A stretch of DNA of 64,000 nt from Hormiphora californensis (Eukaryota; Ctenophora; Tentaculata; Cydippida; Pleurobrachiidae). Every line of letters begins with the position of its first letter. The first letter of the stretch is position 1. This document shows, piece after piece, positions 63,804 through 64,000 of this stretch. The notes below the pieces were generated by a model. That model worked only from the letters and a program-made list of their open reading frames with translations, ran no database searches and was not told where the DNA came from. The stretch is from the NCBI GenBank assembly GCA_020137815.1, contig CM035350.1:9130265-9194264 (forward strand), given 5' to 3'. The position numbers and the translations under genes are program-made.

Positions 63804-63930
63804 ATGGGAAGGCGAAGGAGTAAGAGGAAACCACCGCCGAAGAAGAAGCTGACTGGTACTCTTGATACCCTCTTTGATTGTCCCTTCTGTAACCACGAGC
63901 AGAGCTGTGATGTCAAACTCGATAGACAAA
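63804..63930 (+). CDS. ELOF1: Transcription elongation factor ELOF1, first exon, 3' end outside window
   Basis: Exon 63804-63930 encodes [15 protein letters not shown] and the first zinc pair CPFCNHE, matching ELOF1/Elf1, a small zinc protein that rides with elongating Pol II and acts in transcription-coupled repair. It ends in phase 1 at GTAAGA. The second zinc pair must lie downstream of the window. The donor context ATAGACAAAGTAAG is repeated at 63962-63975, giving a possible decoy donor. The start codon is only 149 bases after the RPB3 stop. Confidence 0.95.
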
Positions 63931-64000
63931 GTAAGAATACACCTAAACACACAGTGACATAGACAAAGTAAGGGAATATCTTGAGGCTCAAACAAATAGT

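Overview
The window is nuclear DNA from an animal. Genes are split by short GT-AG introns, proteins are typically metazoan (a Boule-type germline RNA-binding protein, an EVC2/limbin-like protein, LITAF-domain proteins, a DOMON-cytochrome b561 protein, a C-type lectin), introns and spacers are full of CT/GA microsatellites and minisatellites, and there is an apparently intact two-ORF LINE. The species cannot be fixed from the sequence. Compact spacing, short introns and moderate GC suggest a non-vertebrate, possibly early-branching, metazoan.

Layout. 42-10815 (+): a 12-exon gene for a large single-pass membrane protein with a coiled-coil tail (EVC2/limbin-like). 11274-15437 (+): a Boule/DAZ-family RRM protein. 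15438-19072: non-coding, dominated by about 70 copies of a 19-bp repeat. 19073-20333 (+): a small basic protein of unknown function. 21386-26551 (-): two tandem LITAF-domain genes. 27081-41212 (-): a 9-exon FRRS1-like DOMON/cytochrome b561 gene, whose 8-kb intron 3 holds an entire opposite-strand F5/8C-like + C-type lectin + sushi gene (36619-40323, +). 42143-42877 (+): CGRRF1-like RING protein whose reading frame ends in the tail of a LINE (about 42878-47120, -). 47641-49714 (+): DNA polymerase kappa. 49946-50440 (+): CUSTOS-like protein. 50744-52489 (+): galactose-3-O-sulfotransferase. 53351-54411 (-): acyl-CoA-binding protein. 55440-57449 (-): F-box/WD40 protein. 58120-60314 (+): MEPCE (7SK capping enzyme). 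61051-63654 (+): POLR2C/RPB3. 63804 to the window edge (+): ELOF1. The last three all serve RNA polymerase II transcription and lie head to tail.

Exon models were joined by hand using GT/AG sites and phase. Each complete multi-exon model gives a total divisible by three, and several match the usual family length (RPB3 275 aa, ACBP 87 aa).

The most unusual feature is a set of five long inverted-repeat (foldback) elements, all lying in introns: 8751-10672, 22072-25005, 33459-36141, 37701-38370 and 38717-39478. Two are flanked by TTAA, and the largest has a 5-bp ATAAT duplication and arms built from a 32-bp satellite. There is also a family of small pogo/Tigger-like MITEs that start CAGTCGGACCCCGATTTA and are flanked by TA. 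No tRNA, rRNA or CRISPR array was recognised.
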